Part shown: positions 10,949-23,940 of the stretch, piece after piece | How the letters are laid out: each line of letters starts with the position of its first letter | Position numbering within the stretch: the first letter of the stretch is position 1 | NCBI GenBank assembly: GCA_025716815.1 | Contig: JAIXMN010000008.1 | Location: 1,116,001 to 1,180,000, forward strand | Source of the DNA: Dichotomocladium elegans | Lineage: Eukaryota > Mucoromycota > Mucoromycetes > Mucorales > Lichtheimiaceae | Direction: 5' to 3' | DNA length: 64,000 bases | The notes under the pieces: model-generated | Told to the model about the DNA's origin: nothing | What the model saw: only the letters and a program-made list of their open reading frames with translations | Databases searched by the model: none | Position numbers and translations under genes: made by a program

Positions 10949-12447
10949 TTATTTTGCCTGGCGTTCCTTGTAGCGAACCCAGCTGTAGTATCCAGAACCA
11001 AAGAGAGCAAGGAAGATACCCAGGGCATTCTAAGTAGAGAAAAAGAGAATGACAAGAGCTATTAATCTTACGCACTCAATCGATCATTTGAAGCAATGGG
11101 TCCCCTTACCAAGTTCGACACAGGGTTTCTGAAGATCATAGCCGCCAAGAGAGTCTGGACACAGGCCTGGAAGGATAACAAATGTTTTAATATATAAAGT
11201 ATTCGTATCCATATTTGATTCATTTCTTCTTTTACCTTTGCAGTGCCAGAGATGGTATTCGTCAACGCGGATGTATACTTGACCTGCAAGAAGACGGCAA
11301 TGTTGATGGCGAAGCCGCTGATACCAGTCACCGTCTGTATAGGACAGCAAATGAGCTATATAGTCGTTTCCCATCGAACCCACAAAAGTAATCAACGTAC
11401 CATCAAGATCCAGAAGCCCATATCGTAGATGGCTTCGGAGTATGTCAAGATATCCGAGAATTCGCCAGAGAAGAGAACAAGAGGGAACAGGAAGATGATG
11501 GCAAGCGTGGTGTTGTAATGGAGCAACAACCTGGTATTCGACGGAGAAGTTAACGCAACGTCTCTTTTACACGCTTTCCACTGTTTTTCTCTCCTACTCA
11601 CCACTGATTGTTGTTAAGGACGTTAAGGGTTTTTTGGACGTAGATACCATAGAGCGCAACAAATGCGGATGAGCCAACACCATAAAAGATACCCGCCCAG
11701 GAAAAGTTGATCTCGCCATACGATCCAATCGCGAAACCAAGGAATACGATCAAGCATGCAATCAAGGCAGGGGCCGACGTCGTCTTACCAAGGATCAAAT
11801 ATGTGAAAAGAATAGTGAAGTTGATGGAGAGCGAACGTGCAACCTGTCCATCGTCATCAATCCCGACGTTAGCACCGAGTTTCTGTCACCACTACCTTGC
11901 CCCCTTCCCCAAGAAAAAGCCCAAGTCGCGCGATAAAACCGCAGTACCTGATAGAAGGTCACTTCAACGTATTTCAAGCAGAGATTATTGAGGGCAAGCA
12001 TCATGACATAGACAAAGGTCAAAGGTGCGACGCGCTTTGCAACGTTAATATCGAATTCATAAGGCGGAATGACGCTGAAGAGCTTGTTGCTGCAGTATCA
12101 GGGAGAAAACAGATGTGAGACGCTCTATCTTGCTATCAAAAGACTCAAAGGTCTGCGCTGGAAACTTACGTCTTTCCAAGGTGAGCCCAGAGCAGTAGCA
12201 GGGCAAGGGCAACAATGAGCTGATACCAGGTGACAAAGAGGGCATAAGGGAAGTCGGAGCCACTCATGATGATCTTGTTGAGGAAAACGACGGATAGTGA
12301 GATGACGAAATAGAAGGAGACGACGGCAACAATGAGCCAAAGAGGGTGGTTCTTGTCCTTGGGGGCTGATGCAGGTGGAGGAAGGAAGGACTGGTCATCC
12401 CGGTCTTCTCTGAGACTCATGGGAATATCTTCAGATTTCGACGCCAT
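10949..12447 (-). CDS. Nucleotide-sugar transporter, GDP-fucose transporter (SLC35C1) type
   Basis: This is a Golgi or ER membrane antiporter of the drug/metabolite transporter superfamily. Seven exons, 12447-12170, 12089-11948, 11843-11602, 11530-11401, 11334-11236, 11166-11110 and 11029-10949, give 342 residues. About ten hydrophobic segments are visible. Blocks typical of the SLC35C1 group are SLSVVFLNKIIMSG, FPYALFVTWYQL, ALNNLCLKYVEVTFYQVARS, NNNQWLLLHYNTTLAI, SGFAINIAVFLQVKYTSALT and TISGTAKACVQTLLA. The C-terminus YKERQAK is basic and cytosolic. Mucorales walls contain fucose-bearing polysaccharides, so a GDP-fucose role is plausible, but specificity cannot be read from sequence and related GDP-sugars remain possible. 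Confidence 0.85.
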
Positions 12448-13303
12448 CAGATGGTGGTGGAGGGAAAAGGGATAGGGAAGGAATATCGGAAACCAATTCT
12501 CGAAGGCTTTAAAACAAGCCAGAATAGGTTTCCAAATTTAGAACAGCTTTCTTTTTTCCTCTCAGTTTTTGGAAGTGCGCTTACCGTTTCAAAAAGCACG
12601 ATCTATTACGGCTAATAGCAAAGTCTTGTTAGTTTTTCTGCTGCTGTTGCTTGCTGCTGTTGTTGCTTTACGTGTTTAAAGCGAGAAAGTTATATCCGGT
12701 TGCTTATTCGCATTGAAAAGAGATCCTATTTACTATTTTGTGCCGATCCGTTCAAAGGCGTTAAGAGGCTTATCAAAATCAATTCCGAAACCTGCAAACA
12801 TTGAAATAACTTTACATTCAACTACAGCTGCCCTAAATCCTCGATTCCTCTGCGTCATAATCCTCGCTGGCTTTTATTCCCCCCCCATACGCACTCCTTT
12901 CTTGCGCGGGACGACCCGTCCATCCGTGCGCAAAGATCTACAATTTAAGATTATTGGTCACATGTAGAAAATTGCCTAGTTTCACCTCCTTTTTTATTGC
13001 TATGGATATTTGGAAACCATTCTTCGGGGTCAGAGCAGCGGGTATCCTAACGAGTAATTTGCACAGGCTCTGGTATCAGAAAACTCTAATGATTTTTTTT
13101 TCTAGCGCTGAGTCGGTAAAAAGAAAGTATACCTACACGAATGCCAGGCGGCTCAAATTGGATGATCTGTTATCTGCTGCGGTTGACACCTGCGCCTGAA
13201 TGGTCAACGCCTCATCGCGCCATGTGCGTGAATTGTCATTTTTCTAAGCCGTACGGTATCGCTCCCACCCTACCTCGACATCATACTCTCTTTCTTGATC
13301 CAG
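12448..13303. other. Intergenic, transporter promoter side
   Basis: The part next to 12447 should hold the transporter's promoter and leader. It contains a CTG/TTG-rich run at about 12630-12665. The rest has only unrelated short frames, ending at the first MITE. Confidence 0.4.
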
Positions 13304-13463
13304 TACAGTGGCCGCCCTCTAGAACGATATTCGTTACAACGGTATTTCGCTACAGCGGTGCACTTTGTGGAATCAAGTAGACCGGACAGGGTTTATTCCA
13401 ACTCGTTATCATGATATGATTTGGTGGGAAGCAAGGGTGTCACTCTAACCGGCGGCCATTGTA
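13304..13463. mobile_element. MITE copy 1, 160 bp, Tigger-like ends
   Basis: The left end starts TACAGTGGCCGCCCTCTAGA and the right end, read on the opposite strand, starts TACAATGGCCGCCGGTTAGA, giving imperfect inverted repeats of about 26 bases bounded by TA. The interior shares several blocks with the copy at 23780-23940, for example TTTATTCCAACTCGTTAT against a CATATTCCAACTGGTTAT counterpart. No coding capacity is present. The TA boundary and the CAGT end fit pogo/Tigger elements. Confidence 0.82.
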
Positions 13464-14384
13464 TGATGGTAAAAATGACCTGATCCTTCCCAACAACCTG
13501 CATTTGCTCCTTCAGTCGCTGTACGCCAAATTTTGGCAGCACAGCTATGCTCGTGGCCGAGGGATTTGGCATATCCCGACTATCAACTATCACCAGTCTT
13601 CCAGGCTATAGGCTTTGGAGGGCTGGCGAAGAAGAATTACAGTTCACGCTCTTTATAAAATTCAAAAGATGCAGGGCAACTATTGCGACCATGTCATCAA
13701 AATCATGGCTGCCCTAAACCATCGGTTGCTTTACTAAAATTGCGTGCTGTCACTCTAGAGAGAAAGGTATTACAAACGTTCCCTACATACATGTATACTT
13801 TGCACCTTGTCACTGCATCATTCCTAGCGTGTGCAGCAGTTTCTCTGAGCAATGCGACTGTTGCACTGACAGAGGAAACGTTTTGATACCACAGATGCCC
13901 ATTTGACATTGTCTCTCCATGGGAGCATTGTCCACTACGCTTACTTTGCGAAGTCATATTCCTATCTGCTTTTTTTTTTTTAGCTATTGTCGATTTTGCT
14001 TCTAAACCTGCCATATTTCTCAGTTCTTCATCATACATCTATATCCAAGCGTGGGTTGGCCGAGAAGAGTCCTGTTTATTGCTGAATGTAGGAAGGCGAT
14101 CCGTTCAACAGTAGACTGCTGGGATAAAAATATCTGTCGGTACACGATCTACTTATCACTTGGAGCCAAGAAGTGCTCCTCTGTAAAGAAACCCCACATG
14201 ACAATAACAAGGAGACGTCAAAATGTTAGTCACCCAAACATAGAAGGACTGGATCTGGTACTTTTTTGTCCTGCTAGGCACAAGACGCTGTTTGAGACCC
14301 ATGCCAATGGATGATTTATTATAAATAATTAAATATACGGGTAAGATGAAGAGGAATACAGTACAAGTTCTGTATTGAAGTATG
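13464..14384. other. Intergenic, downstream of the PLB/GDSL gene
   Basis: A 111-residue frame on the minus strand (14038-13703) has no recognisable domain and no intron-supported extension. I treat it as chance or old repeat sequence. No other gene was seen. Confidence 0.35.
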
Positions 14385-16165
14385 TCAGTTGATCTGAATT
14401 CTGTCCGTCTCAGAAGGACAGTAAATCTGCGTTACGTAAGTGTATGAGAAAATGCAACCTCTTGAGCTTTGTCGTCCTTATCTTTTTCTTTTTACCTGCT
14501 GATTGGCGTCATAATTTACATTTGTGCTTGGTTTGTTGGCCTGCGATAAGAAGAGGTAGTTCCAGGCGACCTGTTTTTTTATTTTTAAATACCGGGAATG
14601 AGCAACAACGAGATGCGTGATTACATATGCACCCATCCTTCTTTGCAACTCACTTTTGCGACCCATTGATGGGTTTTCTCGGCAGGATGGAAGCAGTCGA
14701 CATTGCTGAGTATAGCGCGAGTTACGTGCACATCAATAAGGTAGGTTCTCATCCATGGGCCCCGTTTTTTCCATGCACGCACGCACGCACACACACACAC
14801 ACACACACACAAACCCCCCACGGAGCTCAAACTCTGGTTACCTCAACAAGTCGATCGAGAAGTCCGCGATATTAAAGTTGGCGGGGCTAAAAGTGACCGC
14901 AAATGTACTGTTCTGCTCGGCGGAATACTTTTCATAGATACCCTTGAGCTTGTCATTATATGCTAGAGATGAATAAAGAATTTATACATTTCGGTTCAGA
15001 ATCGAGAGTTAGGATGCATTGCTTCAACTTACCAGACGCAAGGGCAGTCATTGCCTCGCGATCAGAAGCCGATCCACTCGTGAAGCACATGCACTCGACT
15101 CGGTTGAGCAGTGCGTTCTTGAGACCAAGGAAAGGTCGGCAGTATTCTTCTCCCTGAGAGATATCGTACACAGGTGCGACAGGAAATACACCGAGAATGT
15201 TAACAAGCACCTTGGGAACCTCTGCCTTGATTCTGGCAACCGCGGCCTCGACATAGGTGCCATACTTATCAGCAGTTACTTCGCCGGAGAGAAGCGGATT
15301 GCACGAGGCACACTGGTCATTGCTTCCGATCTGAATGGTGATCATCTTCCAGTCATTGTTATAGTTCTCGCCACCGAGTGCCTTTAGTCCTAGAATTGAA
15401 GAAGAGGAATCGGTTAGCCGGCATGGGCGAGCTAAGATAGTTAGCAGTGATATATGTGCACTTGCTTGGAATCACATAGTCCAGTTCCTGGTCGAGATTC
15501 ATTGCAAGTGCACCGCTCAATGCACCATTTCCTTGGTCCTTCTTAGGGTAGCCTTTAAACATGTATAAGCATGCGCGTGCAATTTGTGTTTTTTTTTATA
15601 TTATAAAAAAGAAAAGAAAAGGAAAGAGTTAATCCAGGCCAGAAAGACGGTCCAGCTGATGCGCATATATTACTTACGAATGAAGTCAGTGCAAATGAGG
15701 TTGCCGTAGCAGAGCTCAGCAAGGTGAGATCCCACAGAAAGACCAAGTATATTTGGGCTATAGCGGCGGAGATGGGCCCCTAGTGAAATGGCACCACTGT
15801 CGCCGCCAAGAGTCCAGCTTTGCCCGCGATACTCGGTGATAGAGCTAGAGTTAAGAATGCTTGTGCCGCCAGGCCCGTCATTAATGCCCTTGAGAGCGAA
15901 GCCAGCCATGATACTAGAAGAAGGAAAAGAGATAGAGAGATTCAACATGCAGGACTCCCCGGGATAGATCCATGGCTTTATGGTCTCACCTATCACCAAG
16001 AGAGCCTACCAGCTTGATATCGTCAGGACGGAGGTCATAAACACTAGTGGCTGCTTCAGTACGGGGTGCCAGGGCAGGGCAATCATTGATCGAGGAAGCA
16101 GTAAGTGCAGATGCAGAATGAAGCAATGCAGCAGCAACAGAGAACAATACAAAGACGCTCTTCAT
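14385..16165 (-). CDS. Secreted phospholipase B / GDSL lipase (PLB1 type)
   Basis: This is an SGNH-fold esterase like membrane-associated phospholipase B1, expected to hydrolyse phospholipid acyl chains outside the cell. Eight exons (16165-15990, 15913-15678, 15552-15466, 15389-15033, 14962-14842, 14705-14654, 14570-14496, 14426-14385) give 381 residues. Residues 1-20 form a signal peptide (MKSVFVLFSVAAALLHSASA). The GDSI box puts the nucleophile serine at residue 59, split across the first intron. EYRGQSWTLGGD, then DWKMITIQIGSNDQC (block III) and VDCFHPAEKTHQW (catalytic Asp and His) follow. The end, IYCPSETDRIQIN, is typical. There is no membrane anchor, so it is probably secreted. Intron 3 appears to use a GC donor (GCAAGT). 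Confidence 0.9.
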
Positions 16166-18249
16166 GGTAAGCTGAAGTGTGGTGTTGGTGGCGGGTACTC
16201 AGTTTAGACTACATATTTATAAGAACATACAGTCGTACAAGAAAACAGGAAGAAAATCCGCGGGAAGTCTTCGTTGAGCTCTGCTAAACGCGAGAGGCAA
16301 AACTACCACCCGCTTGCTTTCTGATGTCTCTTTTGCTTCCAATATTTCCATCAAAATCGTGGTTCGAAACATGCTCTCCGCTAGTATCATGGTACTTTGA
16401 CATCTCTCTCTCTCTCTCGCTTTCCCTGTAGATGATCGGTTCCAATGCTGGTCTTTCTTGTTGTATAAAACTTACCGTGCTGGGTGCTCTTGAAACTTTC
16501 ACATTATTTTTGGTTCACAATGCGGGTAAGAAAAAAATTATGCCAGCTCTGTATGTGGTTTTTTTTTCTCAAGCAAAAGCTCGTTATAGACATACATGAA
16601 TAACGCTTTAGAAGCAATCCCACGGCCATCAGGAGAAAAAGGTGCTACAGGGAGCATATGAAAATGAAAGTGGTTGCGCATATCGATCTGTACCTCTGAA
16701 AACAACTGGATGTGACGATAAATGATCGCGATATTAACGGGAGGTAAAATGAAATATTGGCGGGATGACACTGATCTGCAAAGCTTATAAGAAGGAGGAA
16801 GAAAGAATAATACTCGATACTAGTGATCTGCCTTTCTATCAAGTTTCCTAACAGCAGGCCCTTTGCGCGAAAGTGTAACTGCGCTTTACCACCGGAGAGA
16901 AAGGTGGGGTAGGGGAATTAATGTGGATGGAAGTACGTGTACGTCTCACGGCAAGTGTAGCACATCGAAAGCCCTGTGAAATATCGGAAGAGGAAAAAAT
17001 GACAGAAACGCAGTATAGTTTCTGCTGCTAAATAAGGAATTAATCTTAACTTTGTGGCCCTGTATGCAACGCTTTCAGTGCGAGTCTTTTTTGGGAACAT
17101 CTCACAGCATTATTAATAGAGCAGCTGATTCTTGAGGCTGGCTCTTCATTTGGTCACGGTGGGAATAGGGAAGGTATAGAAAGGTGGACGAGGCAGTGCT
17201 GTTCATAAACATGCACCAGCACACAGGCGCCAAGTATCAGCGAGGAGAAATGCCCTTCTTTTTTCTCATCACACAAAGAACAGGGTTCCACAGCCGAATA
17301 TAAGGTTTGTCATGAAGCACGATATGTACCCTAAACAAATACATGCTGCTAGACAATCAGAAGCATATTGCCAACCACCTAGTTGCGATGAATGCTGCGC
17401 CCTGAAATTTTTTAGCGAGATTGATTGACATGATCCAGGGTGAGAGCATGGTATGGTATTGTGAGACAGAGATGGCGTGAACATAGTAGAAGATATGCTG
17501 GTAAGACGAAGCGACGCTTAAGCTGTATAGCCGAAAAGGGGGGACTCTGCCAAGCATAGAGAGAAACCTGAAAAGATAATCTGGGTACCTCACAGGAGAC
17601 ACAAAGGAACACGTTTCCCCACCTGATCGGCTACCTATCTTTTTGAATTACTAATTAAGGGCGTGCCGTTGCTTTGTCCTCTCTTTTTCGGGGCTTGTCT
17701 TGCCACTTCCATGATGCATTGTGGCACAGCATTGATCATTTACTGCTATGGAGACGAAGAGAAATACCACCTTGTTCACAATGTTCAGTTAAAAAAAGAA
17801 GAACTGGAATAGTTGGAAATTAGTGGAACGAGCCGTGGTAGCCATTACAGTACACTTTATAATAGTTTTTTTTTTTCCCTACAGTGCATGTTAAACAATG
17901 TTGAAAAGGCAATTATTTGACGGGTTGAATATTAAGGTAGCTAACACGAGAATGATATCATGTTACCGGATTAATAAACAAGTATGCATCGAATGTAAAC
18001 ACAGGTACACGGCATACGTTATATATCAAGAGGATCTCCATCTGAAATGGCTTTATTCCATTCGTAAACCACAATGAAAGCGTGTGGATCTGTAGCCTGA
18101 ATAGCCGGCCAAGAGCCCATTATCTCTATCGTGAGTCAACGAGAGAAGATATTTGTGTATTATTCCTGACCTATGCTATCACCAGGCCCAGTGAAAACAA
18201 AATCTTATGAGATACTAAAAAGGAACAATTCCAATTTGTTATAGAGTGC
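16166..18249. other. Gene-free 2.1 kb between the PLB/GDSL gene and the formin
   Basis: Both neighbours run leftward, so the left side should be the PLB/GDSL promoter and the right side the formin 3' end. Only short frames without family resemblance occur on either strand. I see no RNA gene or repeat. Confidence 0.4.
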
Positions 18250-21200
18250 CTAATCTGATGTGGCTCTGAGCGTATTGAGTAAGTTTTGTGCGTCTGCATC
18301 TTCCATGTGAAAGGTAGCTTGTCGCTTCGTTGGCTGTCGGCGCCGCCGCCTCGGTGCAGCAGAGTCTAGCTCGACTGACTTCAATTTGGCCAAAAGATTA
18401 TCCATAATTTTTCGATCATCCTCGCTTGCATTGATATCTGGGACTTGGTGAAACGTTTTAGTCAGCCATACTGTAGCCTGTGGGGATGGTCCCCTGATAC
18501 GTATGCACACATCCTTTACCTTCTTTCTTTTCCTGAGTGCGTCTACGCTGTAGGCGACTTTTGCGTAGTTCCTCCGCCTTTCGTCGCTTCTCCTCTTCCT
18601 CCTGCTTTAGACGCTGCTTCTCTTCTGCAAGTGCCGCATTCTTCCATTGGGCTGTAAATGTAGCGAAGATACTAAAGAATGCATCTGGTGGCATCGAGGT
18701 AGGGTTCTCCCCATAAAAGTACATGGTATCCTTGTATTTTGCCGTCATATTGATATATACCGTCTGCAGATCATCCATCTTGTTAGATGCCTCTTGCTGA
18801 AAAGCGGCCATCACTTCAGGAAACCGATCTCCTTCCTCAAGCTCCACATTCTTCCAATGCTGTTCGAGTTCTTCCTTTAATTCCACAATCCCGGTCATCA
18901 TTTCCAGGTACTCCTCAATCATATCATCCTTGCTGGCCATTACTGCAACAGGTTGTGAGCGCTCAACGTGCCTACGCGAAAGGATGTATTGATGATATAC
19001 CTCGAGAAGCTTGCCCAACATCCTTAAAATCATGCAAGAACTCGGCGAGATGCGGAAACTGCTGCCGTGTTACACCAACAAGCACTTGAAGAAGAGTCAA
19101 ACTGCTGACATTTGAGGCTCTCATCTCTGCAAGCTTATTAATGCTTGCAATACGCATTCCGAATGCGCCACCTTGGAAACTGGTTGCATTCATGAAGTTG
19201 CCGACGAGCAAAATCAGCTGTTCCATACCAGCGTGTTTAGATCTATTCGATTTCTGTACGTTACCGTTTCCACTTACCCCTAAAAGTTGACGGAAATGCA
19301 CAGAAGTACGTAGTATCTCGGAAACTTCTTGAACCACCGTCATGTTCTAGGTTTTCTTTTCATTTCAATATCTACCTCAAGTACTGTGTGTCCTCTTTCT
19401 GATGCTTACTTTGAGTATATGATCATACTTATCCAAGTACATCATCCGCAGCAGCATGAATCGAAGTCGCTCTTGATATCTGTAGATAGAAGCCATCTGT
19501 CCAGGAAAAATAGCTTATAGCTGCATTACTAGCCGTATAATTCATGTTTCGTTACCTCAACTGTGAACCTTTCTGGGTCGTCCAACTTTTTGAGCTCGTC
19601 CTCTGGCGCATCCTTATATTTTCCCAACATCTTGATTTCTTCGGGATCACTGGGAGCTGTTGCCTTGAGGTTTTTAAGGAACGTTTCGGTACATAGCACA
19701 TCATCCATACGAAGGACAGCCCGGCGCACTTGTCTAAATGTCATTGTTTTTGTCTTGTGAAGGATCGATAGACCTTCGCTGAAATTCAGCCAGTGTATCA
19801 CACTTCAAATCGTTTTCTGTGTGTGCGTGTGTGTTTGGAACAGGTCAGGTACTCACGGATATTTTGGGCATTGTCCGGCTTTAAAAATTTTATAACGTCC
19901 TTGCGCTCCTCAAGATTGGCCTTCAAACGTGTCTCTAAAAAATTATTGACTTTTGCAGGAAAAAGATGCTCTAGGCTGTTAAACACTCCAGAGTTATCCA
20001 GGATGTCCTCTAGCTCTTCCTCGTCGATGTCATTCGTTTTCCATATCGTATTATTAATATGGATAGCCTCAATCTTTTGCCACTGTAGGTTTTTCAGCTT
20101 GATCTGAGGGTAGTGACGCAAACGTTTTCGCGGTGGTCCTGTTATTGGTGCACCAGGTCCCATCAGCCCTAGGGTCAAATCAGGTTAGACCGTGTAGGGG
20201 ATTGTCTTAGTCTACCGCTCACCTGGCGGAGGAGGAGGAGGTCCACCTATCCCTACGGTCGGAAGAATGTTATTTCCTTAAAACTATGTCCACGCTATAA
20301 TATACCTGGTGGTGCTGGTGGCGGTGGCGGTGGTGGTAGTCCGCCAAGGCCTGTCGCTTTATTAGAAAATGATGCAAGTGACGTTAATATGCCGATGATC
20401 GCTTACGAACCTGGTAATGGCGGCGGCGGCGGCGGCGGTCCACTAAAACCTACTTGATTTATTAAAAACAAGTCCTCCTCCCATACGTATGACGACAAAC
20501 CTGGCGGTGGCGGTGGCGGCGGTGGCGGTGGCGGTGGCGGCGGTGGTGGAAGTGCCGCTTTGAGTTCTCCTATAGCCCAGTGGTAAAAATTAATATTAAT
20601 CGCGTTATCGTCGAAGATTGCGCTACGAACCGGATGGTAAGGGAGGTGACGGCGCGGATGGCACAGAACCCGTTTGATCTCCTAAATCATAGCGTCATTA
20701 ACTTATCTTATCATAAAACACTTATATACCTTTGTCCAGGGAGTCCAGTTGAGACGAAGTTGTATCATTGAGTTTTGAGTCTATCATTTGTTGCTTAATT
20801 GCATGAGAACGGTGGTTGCACCCACTGGCATGAACAGATCTTAACAGACCTGATGTTGGCGATGGCCGCTCTGCTTTCTCTTCAAGAACATTGTGATGGG
20901 ATGGAATGGGCATGGAGGGTGCACCAGAAACATTTAGCTTGGAAGCTTGGGGCAATTTTTCATTTCCATTAGGTATTTGTTCATGCTCCAGACCTGTCGT
21001 TCTTTTTGACTTAAGGTCAGCCGCTTTTCTAGCCTGCTGTGCATTAGGACAACGAAAACAACCATAAATAAGAGCGTTTTTTTACCTCTGTTATTGAATC
21101 ACTTGAAACAATCCAGTCGCCTCCCATGATGAGACCGGGCGATAATAACTCCTTCTGATCGTCTTCCTTATCTTTGTAATGAGAGAGTCTGTCTTGTAGC

Positions 21201-23384
21201 ATTGCGATTGTATTACGCGATGTCTTCAGTAATGCGCGTAACGATATAATTTCCAGCCGCATTGTCATCACATTGCCTATTCCTACATCAGCCTCACCTA
21301 TCATATTTACTACACAAAATCGAACTTACGGCGGGTTTGGATGCTCTCTTGTATCGGATTATCTGTTTTCATAGATCCCTTGAGACGTTCAAGCTCTGTC
21401 TGAAGCTCTCGGTTTTCGGCCTCTAAATGAAGAGCCTTTTCCCGAGCAGCTGATGCTTCTACCTCAACTTCGCGCAATCGATCCAGCTCGGAAAACTTTT
21501 CGACAAGGTTCCCAACTGATATTCCAAACGTTGACGTAAAATCCTTTCCAGAAACACCCACCCGTCGATCCATGACAACTTGATCAACAAGATCGCTAAT
21601 CATGTGATGATAATGTGTCCTATAGAATACATGGTTCGTTTCGTAAGATGAAGCAGATTCACTGCTTTCCCATATTACCTACTTCATGTCCGGATCGCCC
21701 TTTATGAGGAGCATTTTGCGCAAGGTGGATGACAAATGATCCTGTGCCCTTGGTGCGTCGGCGATACTATTCAACACCTGATCCAAAATCTCTACGGGTT
21801 CTGAGATATCCGAATATGCAGAGATCTCATCACCAAAAGCGTCATCATAATCGCTTTCTGCGAGTGATTTATAAGTTTGAACTTGGCTGATCAAGTATTG
21901 ACTGTTGGGATTCTCCAGCTTTGGTATGACACGCATGAGCCCAGCCGCATTGAATTGATTTCTAAGATGTATTCGTTCATGAGTCTCGCCTGGAGCTTTG
22001 TTGATAATAACATTGACAAGCATCATGTTGGACAACTAAAAAATCTAAAGCAGTAAGAATAGCGTCAGGACTCTTATGTAGACTGAATTGAAGTACCGCA
22101 TATTCCAAGAAGTGTCGATCAGGACCATCAAGCAGGACCAAGTCGTCATCTTTATTATCAAAGGATCCTTCGTTATCGTGCATATCGAGCGTATGCTCGA
22201 GATCGCGAATCCACGAGTTAAAAGGGGACACATCGCCGCGTTGGTGCTGGAGTGATTCAAAACCCCGCAGAACATGGCCATGGCCGATAGGATGTTCACA
22301 AAGACAGATGTAAGAGAGCATATCACATACGATTTTCTTCGTATGCGTGTTAGGGCACAGCACCGAAAACACCAATGCTTCAACATATTTGTGATTTGCG
22401 ACAACTTCCTGGGATCCCCACTAGCAACAGACTTTGTGTCACAAAAAATATAAAAACAATATCAGCTTTCATGTTACCTTGGTGTTCACAAGCACCCTGA
22501 AGCACTTCACCATCTCGACTTCCAAATCTAAGGTTCTTCCTTCCCTATATATAGAGCCATCGATGTAGCCGGGTGTATGCAGTATTCTCCATTTCTTTTG
22601 CATACCTCTCAGCTTTTTTGTTTAATCCGCTGAGACGATGAGATAAAACGTAGACGCCCTTGAGATCAACAAATTTGACAACCCATCTGCGATAGGATGA
22701 CTGCGGCGTAAGTCTGCTTGCCGAGCGGCCTTTCCTCCCACATGACCCGCACTCACCCGATCGGTCGCGTGCGAAGCTCGATCTCCAGATGGTGTAAGAA
22801 CGCAGGTGTAAGGTTCTCAACGTCAGGTGCCATAAGTCGCTGAATAAAATACTCAGGCACGGATCTGTCCACGCTAGATCCCATGCTCTGCAAACGATCT
22901 ATCGTCGCTGACCAAATCTCCCCCGCCTTCTCGGACCACAGGCTCAAAAGTGAGGTGTCCTCATCCTCGTCAGCTATGACTCCTGTGGCGGTTCGCTCTG
23001 CTTTGGGATCCTGTTTAAGCAAAAGCCATTTCTTCTCGACATCCCAATCAAGCATGATTCGGAGCTGCCGCTTGTCACGGACATCGCGCCGATTCTGCAG
23101 AGTACAAGTAAGCTCAAACGCATAATGGCATGGCTTCGGCTGTTGCTCACCAGCATTTCCTCAAACATAACGTTAACTTGCTCTGGCGGGGGCATAGGCC
23201 CGGGATCGACGTCAAGTGAGCGTCGTCCATCAACGGACCCGCGCCCTGAGATTTATGCGTTTCAGCACAATAGGCAAATGAGCGAATTGTAGTTCAAATT
23301 ACCCCGAGAAAGTGTTATTTCTTCAGCAGGGCCCGGCGTTCTCGACCACCGCCGTGATCCGAACATGTCAAAAAGATCGCTCAT
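18250..23384 (-). CDS. Diaphanous-related formin
   Basis: Formins nucleate and elongate unbranched actin filaments at the tip, septum or cables. Twenty-two exons join in frame to 1294 residues: 23384-23303, 23245-23151, 23094-22757, 22686-22606, 22544-22478, 22408-22097, 22035-21683, 21619-21330, 21297-21086, 21036-20730, 20681-20631, 20569-20501, 20449-20411, 20350-20306, 20252-20223, 20168-19857, 19773-19556, 19496-19410, 19346-19278, 19217-19001, 18942-18520 and 18437-18250. Residues about 45-450 form the Rho-GTPase-binding/FH3 region, followed by coiled coil (about 480-610). FH1 (about 712-800) is poly-proline. FH2 (about 805-1200) includes LKNLQWQKIEA, AQNIRLSILHK and LLVGNFMNATSFQGGAFG. 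A C-terminal DAD (IMDNLLAKLKS, then RRRRR) indicates Rho-controlled autoinhibition. Confidence 0.93.
20223..20681 (-). repeat. Array of five small phase-1 FH1 exons in the formin
   Basis: Exons 20681-20631 (51 b), 20569-20501 (69 b), 20449-20411 (39 b), 20350-20306 (45 b) and 20252-20223 (30 b) each begin and end in phase 1 inside a glycine codon. Each encodes a glycine-led module, four of them with one uninterrupted or nearly uninterrupted proline run (for example GIGGPPPPPP). Any of them can be skipped without shifting the frame. Confidence 0.85.
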
Positions 23385-23779
23385 GAAAGGATAATGTTGA
23401 AGGGAAGAAGTGCAAGTAGGCTGTACGACATCGTTTGTTTTTTCATATTCAGTAGACTTTTTTTCTCCAATAGCGTTTGAGGTTGCGCATTGGGCATAAT
23501 GTCGAATACGTTAGCTTATCATGGGTGCACCACCCCACCCTCATTTACCCATATTCGCAAGATCCCTATGATATTATTGGAGATGGGCAGGGGAGCTGAG
23601 AAGATACACTTCTTCGTCAAGCACATAGTCCAAGACACCCAGGACTGCCGCGCCCCGCCTTATGGACCTCTCAGCCAGTACTAAGCTCTACGTATCTCAT
23701 ATGGGATAGCGCAACACATACTTCCACACACCACCATGGTGATTTCTTTACTCCGATATCTCTAGCACTCCACCGTGTG
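23385..23779. other. Formin upstream region
   Basis: This stretch lies 5' of the formin start and ends at MITE copy 2. It should contain the formin promoter. No gene was recognised. Confidence 0.4.
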
Positions 23780-23940
23780 TACAGTGGCCGCCCGTTATAA
23801 TGACATTTGTTACAGTGATATTTCGCTATAACGATACACTTTTACGGAGCTATATTGCCCGGGCAGGGCATATTCCAACTGGTTATAGTGATATGATTTG
23901 GCCAGAACCAAGGGTATCACTATAACGGGCGACCACTGTA
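23780..23940. mobile_element. MITE copy 2, 161 bp, best-preserved ends
   Basis: The left end TACAGTGGCCGCCCGTTATA and the right end, opposite strand, TACAGTGGTCGCCCGTTATA match in 19 of 20 bases, and the similarity continues to about 28 bases. TA bounds both ends. The interior matches copies 1 and 3 (copy 3 in reverse). It has no coding capacity. It lies about 400 bases upstream of the formin ATG. Confidence 0.9.

Noticed and set aside
13703..14038. A 111-codon minus-strand frame downstream of MITE copy 1
   Set aside because: It has no recognised domain, no splice context and lies in a gene-free gap.
7642..16165. A secondary-metabolite or shikimate gene cluster around chorismate synthase
   Set aside because: The neighbours (methyltransferase, nucleotide-sugar transporter, lipase) belong to unrelated housekeeping pathways and face the opposite direction.
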